From the NCBI RefSeq assembly GCF_004151105.1, contig NZ_PHRF01000120.1, positions 1 through 64,000 on the forward strand: a stretch of 64,000 bases of DNA, in the 5' to 3' direction. The position numbers were made by a program, and so were the translations under genes. Source of the stretch: Streptomyces sp. L-9-10 (lineage in GTDB: Bacteria > Actinomycetota > Actinomycetes > Streptomycetales > Streptomycetaceae). A model generated the notes under the pieces. It did no database searches. It worked only from the letters and a program-made list of their open reading frames with translations, and had not been told where the DNA came from. Positions within the stretch are counted from its first letter, which is position 1. Every line of letters begins with the position of its first letter. Below are positions 53,208 to 61,710 of the stretch, piece by piece.

Positions 53208-54226
53208 TCAGAGTTCGAAGCCTTCGGGGAACGGGTCGTCCGGGTCGTAGTGGTACTGGGCGGTGCCGGTGATCCAGGCGCGGCCCTCGACGGTGGGAAT
53301 CACGGTGGTCAGGCCGCGAGTCGCCGCCGGCCCCCCGAGGACGCCCTCTTCGACGAGGCGGCCGGTGAAGTGCGTACCGATGAAGGACTCGTTGTCGAAG
53401 TCGGTGTCGAGGGCGAGTTCGCCACGGGCATGCAGCTGGGCCATACGGGCGCTGGTGCCGGTGCCGCAGGGCGAGCGGTCGAACATGCCCGGGTGGATGA
53501 CCATGGCGTGCCGGGAGTGCCTCGCGTCCGACCCGGGGGCGGCCAGATACACATGGTGGCAGCGTTGATCTCGGGGTTGAGGGGGTGGACGGGGCGGTCC
53601 TGGTCGTTGACGGCGGCCATGATGGCGAGGCCCGCGTCGAGGATGCGCCGCTTCTCCGTACGCGCGAACGGGATGCCCAGCTTGTCCAGGTGGACGATGG
53701 CGTAGAAGTTGCCGCCGAAGGCGAGGTCGTACGGGACGTCGCCCCAGGGTTCGGCCCGTACCGTGCGGTCGAGGCCGAGCGCGAACGACGGTACGTTGCG
53801 CAGGACGACCGACTTCGCCGCTCCGTCCGTGACCCGGACGCGGGCGACGACCAGCCCGGCGGGGGTGTCGAGGCGGATGGTGGTGACCGGTTCCGTGACC
53901 TCGACCATGCCGGTCTCCACGAGGACGGTGGCGACACCGATGGTGCCGTGACCGCACATCGGGAGACAGCCGGAGGTCTCGATGTAGAGGACGCCGTAGT
54001 CGGCGTCGGGGCGGGTGGGCGGCTGGAGGATGGCCCCGCTCATCGCCGCGTGGCCGCGGGGCTCGTTCATCAGGAACGTACGGATGTGGTCGAGGTGTTC
54101 GATGAAGTAGCGGCGCCGGTCGAACATGGTGGCGCCCGGCACCACACCGACACCGCCGGTGATGACCCGGGTGGGCATGCCCTCGGTGTGGGAGTCGACC
54201 GCGTGGAAGACCCGGCTGCTGCGCAT
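53208..54226 (-). pseudogene. 4-hydroxyproline 2-epimerase/proline racemase family, split by a single-base frameshift
   Basis: From the ATG at 54226 the first part reads HAVDSHTEGMPTRVITGGVG, SGCLPMCGHGTIGVATVLVETG (catalytic Cys) and NPEINAAT near 53560. There the frame changes: the original frame runs into nonsense, while the next frame continues HVYLAAPGSDARHSRHAMVIHPGMFDRSPCGTGTSARMAQL (second catalytic Cys) and ends GTAQYHYDPDDPFPEGFEL at 53208. Inserting one C in 'gccaccatgtg' restores a complete enzyme. Both Cys are kept, as in epimerases/racemases and unlike trans-3-hydroxyproline dehydratases (second Cys to Thr). It lies 5 bases after the fused flavoprotein/deaminase gene, so it belongs to the hydroxyproline operon. 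Could be a real mutation or a sequence error. Confidence 0.82.
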
Positions 54227-54231
54227 ACGGT

Positions 54232-56742
54232 TTACCCGAGCCCTTCCGCGAGCGCCTTCTCGGTGGCCCGGCGCACGATCTCCTCGTGCTCCGGGGTGAG
54301 CGGAACACGCGGCTGGCGGCAGGGACCGCCGTACCGGCCCACGAGATCCATGCTCGCCTTGATCGCCTGCACGAACTCCGTCCTGGAGTCCCAGCGCAGC
54401 AGCGGGTGCAGCGCCCGGTAGAGGGGAAGCGCGGTCTCCAGATCGCCGGCCGAGGCGGCGCGCCACAACGCGACCGAGGCGCGGGGGAACGCGTTGGGAT
54501 AGCCGGCCACCCAGCCGGGGGAGCCCGCGACGGCCAGTTCCAGCGCGACATCGTCGGCTCCGCACAACACGTCGAGACCGGGGGCGAGTTCGGCGATCCG
54601 GTAGATACGGCGGACGTCGCCGGAGAACTCCTTCACCGCGACGATCAGTCCCTCGGCGTGGAGTTCCGCGAGCAGTTCGGGCACCAGATCGACCTTGGTG
54701 TCGACGGGGTTGTTGTACGCGACGACCGGCAGGCCGGCCCTGGCGACCTCGCGGTAGTGCGCGACCACGGCGCGCGGATCGGCCCGGTAGGAGTTCGGCG
54801 GAAGCAGCATCACGGCGGCGGCGCCCGCCTCGGCGGCCTGCTCGGCCCAGCGGCGGGCTTCGTCGGCGCCGTAGGCGGCCACTCCGGGCATGACCGTGAA
54901 GCCCTCGGGGGCGGCCTCGACCGCCGTGGTCACCACACGGGCGCGCTCTTCCGGCGCGAGGGTCTGGTACTCGCCGAGCGAGCCGTTCGGGGTGACGCCG
55001 TCGCATCCGTTCCCGGCGAGCCACCTCACATGCTCGGCGTAGCCGTCGTAGTCCACCCCCAGCCGGCCGGCGGAGCCCTCGCGCAGGGGCAGCGCCGTGG
55101 CGACCAGCACGCCGTGCCAGGGCTCGCGCCGGGTCGTTCGCTCGTGTGGTCGTCCGGTCGCCGACGCGTTCATCTGACCTCCAGGGGGACTCTGTTGATC
55201 CGGTTGGTGCGGCCGGGCGGCGGGTTCCGCACCCGCGGCGAGGGCGCCGAGCGGAAGCGGCTGGGCGATGGGCCTGCTCGCCGTGGAGCGCAGATCGTCC
55301 TCGGCCGGTGCGCGTCCGGTGCGCGCGGCGACCAGACAGCTGGTGGCGTAGCCGCAGACCCGCCCCTGGCACAGCCCCATACCGGGGCGTGCGAAGAGCT
55401 TCACCGCACGGGAATCGGTGGCGCCCAACTCCTCGACGGCCTCGGTGATCGCCCCCGCCGTGACGTCCTCGCACCGGCACACCACGGTGTCGTCGTCGAT
55501 CCACCCCGTCCATCCCGGCCGCACCGGATACGCCTTGTGCAGGGCGGTGGCGAAGGAGCGCAGCGTCGCGCGCCGGTGCGAGAGACGGAGCACCGCCGCA
55601 GGGTCAGGGGTGGCGCCGGCCGTCGCGTACGCGGCGTGGAGCCCGGCGAGCCGGCCCTCGGTCACGGACAGCTCCGCGCCGCCGACCCCGCAGACCTCCC
55701 CGGCGAGATAGACCCCCGGAACCGTGCTGAGCTGCCGGCCGTCCGCCGTGGCGACCAGGCTTCCGTCGATGTCGCGGCGCGTGTCGCAGCCGAGCTGGAG
55801 CGGGATCTCGATCTGGGGCGTGAAGCCGTAACCGACGGCGAGCGTGTCGCAGTCGACGCGGCGCTCGCTGCCCGGCACGATCCGCCACCGCGCGTCGAGC
55901 GCGGCCACCGTGACCGCGGAGACCTCGTCTTCGCCGTGGGCGGCGACCACGGTCGTACGGGTCCGGTAGGGCACGCGGTGGCACAGCAGCGTACGGAGGA
56001 GTCCCGCGCCCTCGGCGAGTCTGCCGGGGTTACGGGCCACGGCGAGCGGATGCCGTACGAAGGCGGTCGGCCGCCCGGCCTCGAAGACCCCGACGATGTC
56101 CGCGCCCGCCTCGGCGAGACCGGCGGCGACGGTGAGGAGGAACGGACCGGTGCCGGCGACCGCGATCCGCCGGCCGGCGCGTACGCCCTGTCCCTTCAGC
56201 AGCGCCTGCGCGCCGCCCGCGGTGAAGACGCCGGGCAACGTCCAGCCGGGGAAGGGAAGTTGGCGGTCGTAGGCACCGGTGGCGACCAGGACCGTACGGC
56301 TGTCGACGACCCGCCCGGCGCCGCCGCGCGGGGTGCGGGCGGCGACGGGGTGCGTGGCTACGGTCTGTGTGGCCACCTTCTGTGTGACGACGGTCTGTGT
56401 GGCGACGGTGTGGGTGCGGAACCCGCCGGGGAACTCGTCGGCGGTCCGTTCGACGTGCCAGACGGAGTGTCCCGGCAGGTAGGCGATCCGGTCGGCGTGC
56501 TCGCTGAGCCCGTGCAGGAGCCGCCGGAACTCCGGCCGGCCGTGCTGCGAGGCGCCGCTGTCGCCCTGGCGGTGGCGCCAGTACTGGCCGCCTGGACGCG
56601 GGCCCGCGTCGATCAGGGCGACGCGGGCCCCGGCGGTGGCGGCCGTGACGGCGGCGGCGAGACCGGCCGGACCGGCACCGAGAACGGCGAGATCGTACCG
56701 GTCGCGCCGTGCGGCGGCGGGCTCAGCACGCGAGGTCGTCAT
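54232..56742 (-). CDS. In-frame fusion: FAD/NAD(P) oxidoreductase with BFD [2Fe-2S] + DapA-like deaminase
   Basis: 836 residues from the ATG at 56742. The first half has FAD motif LAVLGAGPAGLAAAVTAATAG, the second dinucleotide site IAVAGTGPFLLTVAAG, and a bacterioferredoxin-ferredoxin-like cluster (VCRCEDV and LCQGRVCGYATSC). This resembles the alpha subunit of hydrogen cyanide synthase/D-hydroxyproline dehydrogenase complexes. After a linker (about 490-515) residues 516-836 form a dihydrodipicolinate-synthase-like TIM barrel: GCDGVTPNGSLGEYQTL, LPVVAYNNPVDTKVDL and IVAVKEFSGD with the Schiff-base Lys. This resembles 1-pyrroline-4-hydroxy-2-carboxylate deaminase. No stop separates them, yet a strong ggaggt site precedes an internal ATG at 55173 that would give the deaminase alone (313 residues). 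A VATQT-type repeat is inserted near 110-140. Confidence 0.85.
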   Translation of the reverse strand: MTTSRAEPAAARRDRYDLAVLGAGPAGLAAAVTAATAGARVALIDAGPRPGGQYWRHRQGDSGASQHGRPEFRRLLHGLSEHADRIAYLPGHSVWHVERTADEFPGGFRTHTVATQTVVTQKVATQTVATHPVAARTPRGGAGRVVDSRTVLVATGAYDRQLPFPGWTLPGVFTAGGAQALLKGQGVRAGRRIAVAGTGPFLLTVAAGLAEAGADIVGVFEAGRPTAFVRHPLAVARNPGRLAEGAGLLRTLLCHRVPYRTRTTVVAAHGEDEVSAVTVAALDARWRIVPGSERRVDCDTLAVGYGFTPQIEIPLQLGCDTRRDIDGSLVATADGRQLSTVPGVYLAGEVCGVGGAELSVTEGRLAGLHAAYATAGATPDPAAVLRLSHRRATLRSFATALHKAYPVRPGWTGWIDDDTVVCRCEDVTAGAITEAVEELGATDSRAVKLFARPGMGLCQGRVCGYATSCLVAARTGRAPAEDDLRSTASRPIAQPLPLGALAAGAEPAARPHQPDQQSPPGGQMNASATGRPHERTTRREPWHGVLVATALPLREGSAGRLGVDYDGYAEHVRWLAGNGCDGVTPNGSLGEYQTLAPEERARVVTTAVEAAPEGFTVMPGVAAYGADEARRWAEQAAEAGAAAVMLLPPNSYRADPRAVVAHYREVARAGLPVVAYNNPVDTKVDLVPELLAELHAEGLIVAVKEFSGDVRRIYRIAELAPGLDVLCGADDVALELAVAGSPGWVAGYPNAFPRASVALWRAASAGDLETALPLYRALHPLLRWDSRTEFVQAIKASMDLVGRYGGPCRQPRVPLTPEHEEIVRRATEKALAEGLG
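55173..55186 (-). promoter_or_regulatory. Internal ribosome binding site ahead of the deaminase half
   Basis: The sequence ctggaggtcag directly precedes ATG at 55173 within the open frame. A perfect ggaggt 4-5 bases before an ATG that begins MNASATGRPHE looks like the normal start of an independent deaminase gene and may give a second protein product. Confidence 0.55.
56350..56420 (-). repeat. 15-bp in-frame repeats coding for VATQT-like units
   Basis: Four imperfect copies of a 15-base unit in the flavoprotein half of the fused gene, giving VATQT, VVTQK, VATQT, VATHP. They sit between conserved parts of the enzyme and look like a recent expansion. Confidence 0.6.
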
Positions 56743-57022
56743 GGCCCGCCCCCTCCTGGGTACGGACCTGGTCACCCGGCGCGGCCTCGATCAGGCAAGC
56801 CCGTTGATTCGGCTGACCGTTGACGGTGACCAGGCAGTCGAAGCACACGCCGATGCCACAGAACACACCGCGCGGAGCGCCGCCGACGCGGGTACGGCGC
56901 CAGGAGCGGTGCCCGGCGGCGATGAGCGCGGCGCCGATGGTCTGGCCGGCCGAGGCGTCGATCGTCAGGTCGTCGAACCGGAAGCGGAAGGGGAATCGGG
57001 GGGCCTCGTCCTCCGCGCTCAC
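56723..57022 (-). CDS. Small (2Fe-2S) ferredoxin-like subunit of hydroxyproline dehydrogenase
   Basis: 99 residues, GTG start at 57022. Ferredoxin-fold [2Fe-2S] ligands are visible: CGIGVCFDC (C-x4-C-x2-C) and a later Cys in QRACL; the rest of the fold (FRFDDLTIDASAGQTIGAALIAAGHRSWR) matches HcnA/SoxD-like small subunits. It transfers electrons in the D-hydroxyproline dehydrogenase complex. Its GTGA start overlaps the upstream flavoprotein stop, and its stop overlaps the next gene by 20 bases, a tightly coupled operon. Confidence 0.88.
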   Translation of the reverse strand: MSAEDEAPRFPFRFRFDDLTIDASAGQTIGAALIAAGHRSWRRTRVGGAPRGVFCGIGVCFDCLVTVNGQPNQRACLIEAAPGDQVRTQEGAGHDDLAC

Positions 57023-58200
57023 GCCGCCGCCACCTCCTCCCCGAACCGGTCCGGGCGGAACGGCGTGAGATCCAGGTCGGGTTCGGTACCGGCGATGACC
57101 TGCGCGATCAGATGTCCGGTCGCGGCGGACAGCCCGATCCCGGCGCCCTCGTGCCCTCCGGCGTGCAGGAGCCCGGGGGCACGCGGGTCGGCGCCGATGA
57201 CCGGCAGATGGTCCGGGCAGTAGGGGCGGAATCCCACGTAGCTTCGCAGGAGCCGGACGTCGGCGAGGAAGGGGAAGACGGCGATGGCCTGCGCGGCGAG
57301 CGTGCGCAGGACCGGCAGCGACATCGAGCGGTCGAAGCCGACGCGCTCGCGGCTGGCCCCGATCAGTACGGTCCCGGCCCGGGTGCCCTCGACCACGACC
57401 GAGCTCTCCAGCCCGGCGTCGCCGCTGGCCACGTTGGCGACGTACTCGGCGGTGTACACCTTGTGCCGGATGACCCGGGGCAGGGGCTCCGTGACCAGGA
57501 TGAAGCCCCTGCGCGGCAGCACCGGAACCGGCGCGCCCGCGAGTCCGGCGGTCTGTCCGCTCCAGGTACCGGTGGCGTTGACGATCCGGCCGGTGTGGAT
57601 CACGGGTGTCGTGGGCGAGTCCGTACGGACACCGGTGAGGGTGCCACGGCCGTCGCGTACGAATCCGACGGCCTCCGTCCCCGTCAGTACGGTGGCTCCG
57701 CGACCACGGGCGCGCTGGAGCAGCCGGGCCGCCGCCAGCATCGGCTGGACCTGGCAGTCCTGTGGGTAGTACGCGCCGGAGACCACGTCGGGCGTGAGGT
57801 GCGGCTCCAGGCCGGCGACGTCGCCGGAGGACACGTCGACCGCGTCGATTCCGGCCGCGCGCTGACGGGCGGTGAGCTGCCTGAGGCCGTCGGCGGTGGC
57901 CCGCGAGGCGGCGACCACGACGCCGCCTTTTCTCTGGTACTCCAGTCGCCCGGCGCCCACGTCCTGGGCGACCTCGCTCCAGAGCCGGGAGGAGAGCAGC
58001 GCCAGATCGAGTTCGGGTCCCGGCTCCTTGTCGGAGAGCAGGATGTTGCCCTCGCACGCGGCGGTGGTACCCGCGGCGATCGCGCCCCGCTCGATCACGG
58101 TGACGCGAAGGCCCGCCGCGGAACAGTAGTAGGCGCAGGCGGCACCGACCATGCCCGCCCCGATGACAACCACGTCGGGAGATCTCTCCGAGCCGCCCAT
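57019..58200 (-). CDS. FAD-dependent oxidoreductase, DAO family (D-hydroxyproline dehydrogenase catalytic subunit-like)
   Basis: 393 residues from the ATG at 58200. DAO/glycine-oxidase fold: VVVIGAGMVGAACAYYCSAAGLRVTVIERG, NILLSDKEPG, RIVNATGTWSG and FRPYCPDHLPVIGAD...GHEGAGIGLSAATGHLI. It oxidises an amine or imino acid, here probably cis-4-hydroxy-D-proline, passing electrons through the [2Fe-2S] subunit encoded next. First gene of the operon that also holds the fused flavoprotein/deaminase and the epimerase. Confidence 0.9.
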   Translation of the reverse strand: MGGSERSPDVVVIGAGMVGAACAYYCSAAGLRVTVIERGAIAAGTTAACEGNILLSDKEPGPELDLALLSSRLWSEVAQDVGAGRLEYQRKGGVVVAASRATADGLRQLTARQRAAGIDAVDVSSGDVAGLEPHLTPDVVSGAYYPQDCQVQPMLAAARLLQRARGRGATVLTGTEAVGFVRDGRGTLTGVRTDSPTTPVIHTGRIVNATGTWSGQTAGLAGAPVPVLPRRGFILVTEPLPRVIRHKVYTAEYVANVASGDAGLESSVVVEGTRAGTVLIGASRERVGFDRSMSLPVLRTLAAQAIAVFPFLADVRLLRSYVGFRPYCPDHLPVIGADPRAPGLLHAGGHEGAGIGLSAATGHLIAQVIAGTEPDLDLTPFRPDRFGEEVAAA

Positions 58201-58440
58201 GTCCGTAGCATGCCATGTGGCACCGGGGCGCACCATGGTCCGTCGGCCCACTCGGCGGGCCGTGTCAGCGAGCCTTGTCGGCGGGCCGTATGAGCAGACG
58301 TTGTCAGTGGACCCGTTGTCCGGCCGGATCCAGGGGCCCGTCCTCCTGGACGGCGCCGAATGGGCCACGTAGGTGTCCGGAAGTCGATCTGACCACTCAT
58401 GGCCCTTGGCCTGGGGCTCCCTCTGCCGGAGACTGAACCG

Positions 58441-58899
58441 ATGACACAGCGTGTGGATCTCGCGACCGTGATGGACCGTCTGGCGATCGAAGACGTGATC
58501 ACCGGCTACGCCGTGGCCATGGACGACGCCGACTGGCCCGGGTTCCGTGCCCTGTTCACCCCGGACGGCCGCGCCGACTACACGGCGGCGGGCGGTATCG
58601 AGGGGACGGCCGCCGAGGTCGCCGACTGGCTGGCGGGCACGCTGCGGCCCTTCACCGTCCGTCAGCATCTGATCGTCAACCGGTGGCTGCGCATCCAGGA
58701 CCTCGGGGGCTATCCGGGCGACCGCGCCGAGCTGCGGGCCGACTATCTCAGCCCCCTGCGGCACGAGTCGGGCGAGGACCTGATGAGCGGCGGCGGCTTC
58801 ACGTTCGGACTGCTGCGCGGTGAGGACGGCTGGCAGCTGCGCACCGTGGTCGTCCAGGAGAAGTGGCGGCGCTCCTCCGTACCGGCCGGCCTCGGCTGA
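58441..58899 (+). CDS. SnoaL/NTF2-like protein (nuclear transport factor 2 fold)
   Basis: 152 residues from the ATG at 58441. SnoaL-like fold opening LATVMDRLAIEDVITGYAVAMDDADWPGFRALFTPDGRADYT, the usual alpha+beta barrel of small hydroxy-acid isomerases, dehydratases or binding proteins. Divergent from the hydroxyproline operon; no link to it is evident. Substrate unknown. An ATG at 58399 is a possible longer start, but a weak gga site favours 58441. Confidence 0.85.
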   Translation: MTQRVDLATVMDRLAIEDVITGYAVAMDDADWPGFRALFTPDGRADYTAAGGIEGTAAEVADWLAGTLRPFTVRQHLIVNRWLRIQDLGGYPGDRAELRADYLSPLRHESGEDLMSGGGFTFGLLRGEDGWQLRTVVVQEKWRRSSVPAGLG

Positions 58900-59012
58900 C
58901 CTGCGGGAGCCGCGCCGGACGCGCTTGCTCCGTCTCCGCTTCGGTTCCCCCGATCGGGGGAAGGGTCTGCTACGCGGACGGGAGTTCGGGGTGATCGTCG
59001 AGGAGGCGCTGT

Positions 59013-60590
59013 ATGCGAACGGCATCGCCGTGGTGGCGCGGCGCGTCCGCCGTGGCCGCCGGCGCGCTCCCGGCCCTCGCTTTTCCCTCCCCCTCTCTCT
59101 GGTGGCTGGCGTATGCCGCGCTGGTGCCCTGGATGCTGCTCATACGGTCCGCGCCCACGGGCCGCCGCGCGGCGTTGGACGGCTGGCTGGGCGGTCTCGG
59201 ATTCGTCATCGCCGTGCACCACTGGCTGATACCGAGCCTGCATGTGTTCATCGTGGTGCTGGCGGCGCTGCTGGGGCTGCTGTGGGCGCCGTGGGGGTGG
59301 CTGGTGCGCGCCGTGCTCGGCGGGGCGCCGTCCGCGGGCCGCGCCGCCGTCGCGCTCACCGTGCTCCCGTCGGGCTGGCTGATGGTCGAACTGGCCAGGT
59401 CCTGGGAGGGACTTGGCGGGCCGTGGGGGCTGCTCGGCGCCAGCCAGTGGGAGGTCTCCCCCGCGCTGCGGCTCGCCTCGGTGGGCGGGGTGTGGCTGGT
59501 GAGTCTGCTGGTGGTCGCGGTGAACACCGCGCTGACCCTGCTGGTCTCGGTGCCCCGGGCACGCGCCGCGGCGGCCCTCGGCATCGTGCTGTGTGCCGTC
59601 ACCGTGGCGGCGGCGGTGTGGTGGGCCCCGGAGCCGGGGCGGTCGGGCCTGGCGGCGGTCGCGGTGGTCCAGCCGGGCGTGGTCGCCGGCGCGGACTCCG
59701 TGGAACGCCGTTTCGCGCGCGGCGAGGAGCTGACCCGCACCCTGGCCGGACAGGATCTCGATCTGGTGGTGTGGGGAGAGAGCAGCGTCGGCGCGGATCT
59801 GGCGGCACGGCCCGATCTGGCGGCACGGATCGCCGTACTGTCCCGCACGGTCGGCGCCGAGATCCTGGTCAATGTCGACGCGCGCAGTACGGATCCGGCG
59901 GGCCGGGCGGGGATATTCAAGCGCGGTGTGCTGGTGGGGCCGGACGGTCCGACGGGCGATGTGTACGACAAGATGCGGCTGGTGCCCTTCGGCGAGTACA
60001 TCCCGGCCCGTGCCGCGCTCGGCTGGGTGACCTCGGTGGGCAAGGCGGCCGGTGAGGACCGTATCCGCGGCACCCGCCCGACAGTGATGGTGCTGCCGGG
60101 CGAGGGCAGGGGCGGACTGCGTTTCGGTCCGCTGATCTGCTTCGAGTCGGCGTTTCCCGATATGAGCAGGCGGCTGGTGAGGGACGGCGCGCAGGTGCTG
60201 GTGGCGCAGTCCTCGACCTCGTCGTTCCAGGGCAGTTGGGCGCCGGAGCAGCATGCCTCGCTGGCGGCACTGCGGGCGGCCGAGACCGGCAGGGCGATGG
60301 TGCACGCCACGCTCACGGGCGTCAGCGCGGTGTTCGGCCCCGGGGGTGAACGGGTCTCCGGGGCGATCGGTACGGACCGTTCGGCCGCCGCCGTCTTCGA
60401 CGTCCCGCTGGCCCGGGGCACGACCCTCTACACGCGCTTCGGCGACTGGGCGGTCCATGGCGCGCTGGTCGTCCTGGCGGCGTTCTTCGCGGTCGAGGGC
60501 GCGCGGTCGCTCAGGCGGCGGACTGGTCCAGCGCCTCTCGTACCACCCGCTCGCACAGCTCGTGAGTCAGCAGTGCGTCCCTCGCGCTGA
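59013..60590 (+). CDS. lnt: Apolipoprotein N-acyltransferase
   Basis: 525 residues. N-terminal hydrophobic bundle (about 10-200, five or six segments), then a nitrilase-like domain with the catalytic Glu in LVVWGESS, Lys in YDKMRLVPFGEYIPARAALGW and Cys in GPLICFESAFPDMS. It transfers a third acyl chain onto the N-terminus of lipoproteins at the outer membrane face, as known for actinobacterial Lnt. The C-terminus overlaps the convergent Gfo/Idh/MocA gene by 80 bases. Confidence 0.92.
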   Translation: MRTASPWWRGASAVAAGALPALAFPSPSLWWLAYAALVPWMLLIRSAPTGRRAALDGWLGGLGFVIAVHHWLIPSLHVFIVVLAALLGLLWAPWGWLVRAVLGGAPSAGRAAVALTVLPSGWLMVELARSWEGLGGPWGLLGASQWEVSPALRLASVGGVWLVSLLVVAVNTALTLLVSVPRARAAAALGIVLCAVTVAAAVWWAPEPGRSGLAAVAVVQPGVVAGADSVERRFARGEELTRTLAGQDLDLVVWGESSVGADLAARPDLAARIAVLSRTVGAEILVNVDARSTDPAGRAGIFKRGVLVGPDGPTGDVYDKMRLVPFGEYIPARAALGWVTSVGKAAGEDRIRGTRPTVMVLPGEGRGGLRFGPLICFESAFPDMSRRLVRDGAQVLVAQSSTSSFQGSWAPEQHASLAALRAAETGRAMVHATLTGVSAVFGPGGERVSGAIGTDRSAAAVFDVPLARGTTLYTRFGDWAVHGALVVLAAFFAVEGARSLRRRTGPAPLVPPARTARESAVRPSR

Positions 60591-61419
60591 GCGTCTTCCC
60601 GGCGCGTACGGCGTCGAGGAACGCCAGGACGCACTGTTCGACACCGCGCTGGCGGGCCACCGGAACCCAGTCGCCGCGCCGCCGGACGCTCGGCTGCCCC
60701 TTGTGGTCGATGATCGTCGCGAGATCGTGGACGGCACGCTTGGTGTCCTGTCCCGACACTTCGAGGATCTCCTCGGTGGAGCCGCTCAGCCGGTTCATCA
60801 CGCCGATCGCGGTGAAGCCGTCGCCGGAGAGCTGGAGCACGACATGGTGCAGCAGTCCGTTCCTGACCCGCGCCCGTACGTCGGTGTGTTCGACCGGTCC
60901 CGGAAGCAGGAAGCGCAGCGTGTCCACGACATGGATGAAGTCGTCGAGGACGAAGGTGCGCGGCTCCTCGGGGAGCCCCACCCGGTTCTTCTGGAGGAGG
61001 ATCAACTCGCGTGGATGCTCCAGACACTGCGCGTACCCGGGCGCGAAGCGGCGGTTGAAGCCGACCGAGAGGCTCACGCCCCGCTCCTCCGCGAGGCGCA
61101 CGATCCGCTCGGAGTCGGCGAGGTCGTACGCGATCGGTTTGTCGACATAGGTCGGTACGCCCGCCTCCAGGAGCCGGGTGACGATCTCGGCGTGCACTGC
61201 GGTCGGGGCGTGCACGAACGCGGCGTCGAGGCCCTGGGCGAGCAGCGAGTCGAGATCGGTGTGGCACCGCTCCGCCGGGATGTGGTGGACCTCGGCGGTA
61301 CGCGTCAGGGTGGCGGGGGTACGGGTCTGCAGATGCAGCTCGACCCCGGGCAGTGTGGTGAGCACCGGCAGATACGCCTTCCGCGCGATGTCGCCGAGCC
61401 CGATGCAGCCGACCTTCAC
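60511..61419 (-). CDS. Gfo/Idh/MocA family oxidoreductase
   Basis: 302 residues. N-terminal NAD(P)-binding domain with KVGCIGLGDIARKAYLPVL, and the characteristic YVDKPIAYDLADSERIV, a variant of the EKP motif with the catalytic Lys kept. The C-terminal beta-sheet domain follows (SVGFNRRFAPGY...). These enzymes oxidise sugars or cyclitols at a hydroxyl group, or reduce imines/aldehydes; the substrate is not indicated. Overlaps the 3' end of lnt on the other strand. Confidence 0.9.
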   Translation of the reverse strand: MKVGCIGLGDIARKAYLPVLTTLPGVELHLQTRTPATLTRTAEVHHIPAERCHTDLDSLLAQGLDAAFVHAPTAVHAEIVTRLLEAGVPTYVDKPIAYDLADSERIVRLAEERGVSLSVGFNRRFAPGYAQCLEHPRELILLQKNRVGLPEEPRTFVLDDFIHVVDTLRFLLPGPVEHTDVRARVRNGLLHHVVLQLSGDGFTAIGVMNRLSGSTEEILEVSGQDTKRAVHDLATIIDHKGQPSVRRRGDWVPVARQRGVEQCVLAFLDAVRAGKTLSARDALLTHELCERVVREALDQSAA

Positions 61420-61440
61420 AAGGGCCTCCCCAGCCTGTCC

Positions 61441-61526
61441 TCACACGTCACACGTCACACGCCGAGGCCCGTCACACGCCGCCGACAGCCGTTGAGAGCC
61501 GTTGAGAGCCGTCGGCAGTCGTTGAC
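61441..61526. repeat. Short tandem repeats in intergenic space
   Basis: GTCACAC occurs about four times in 61441-61478, and agccgttgag is repeated at 61487-61510. Possibly part of a promoter or remnants of expansion; no function evident. Confidence 0.5.
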
Positions 61527-61551
61527 ATGCGGGTTCGCGTGTCCGTCCGCG

Positions 61552-61710
61552 TTACTGACGCGGTGTCCCGGAAGCATACGTGTGCTCAGGAGGCCGCCAG
61601 TCGGCGATCCCGGCGAAGCCGCGCAGGATGAGTCCGGGCCCGAAGCGGGAGACGGCGACGATCAGCGCGTCCCGTACGGCGACGGCGACCGGATTGCCGA
61701 CGGCCGTCAT
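61552..61710 (-). CDS. Possible 52-residue peptide or gene remnant, unknown
   Basis: ATG at 61710 to TAA at 61552. It reads MTAVGNPVAVAVRDALIVAV then SRFGPGLILRGFAGIADWRPPEHTYASG, with strong C/G third positions, which suggests a real or recently real coding sequence. It sits head-on to the truncated TetR frame and shares its first bases. I do not recognise it. It may be the C-terminal scrap of a lost gene. Confidence 0.3.
   Translation of the reverse strand: MTAVGNPVAVAVRDALIVAVSRFGPGLILRGFAGIADWRPPEHTYASGTPRQ

Noticed and set aside
54286..56823. 845-codon open frame on the forward strand opposite the flavoprotein/deaminase gene
   Set aside because: Low-complexity Gly/Arg-rich shadow; the reverse frame has all catalytic and cofactor motifs.
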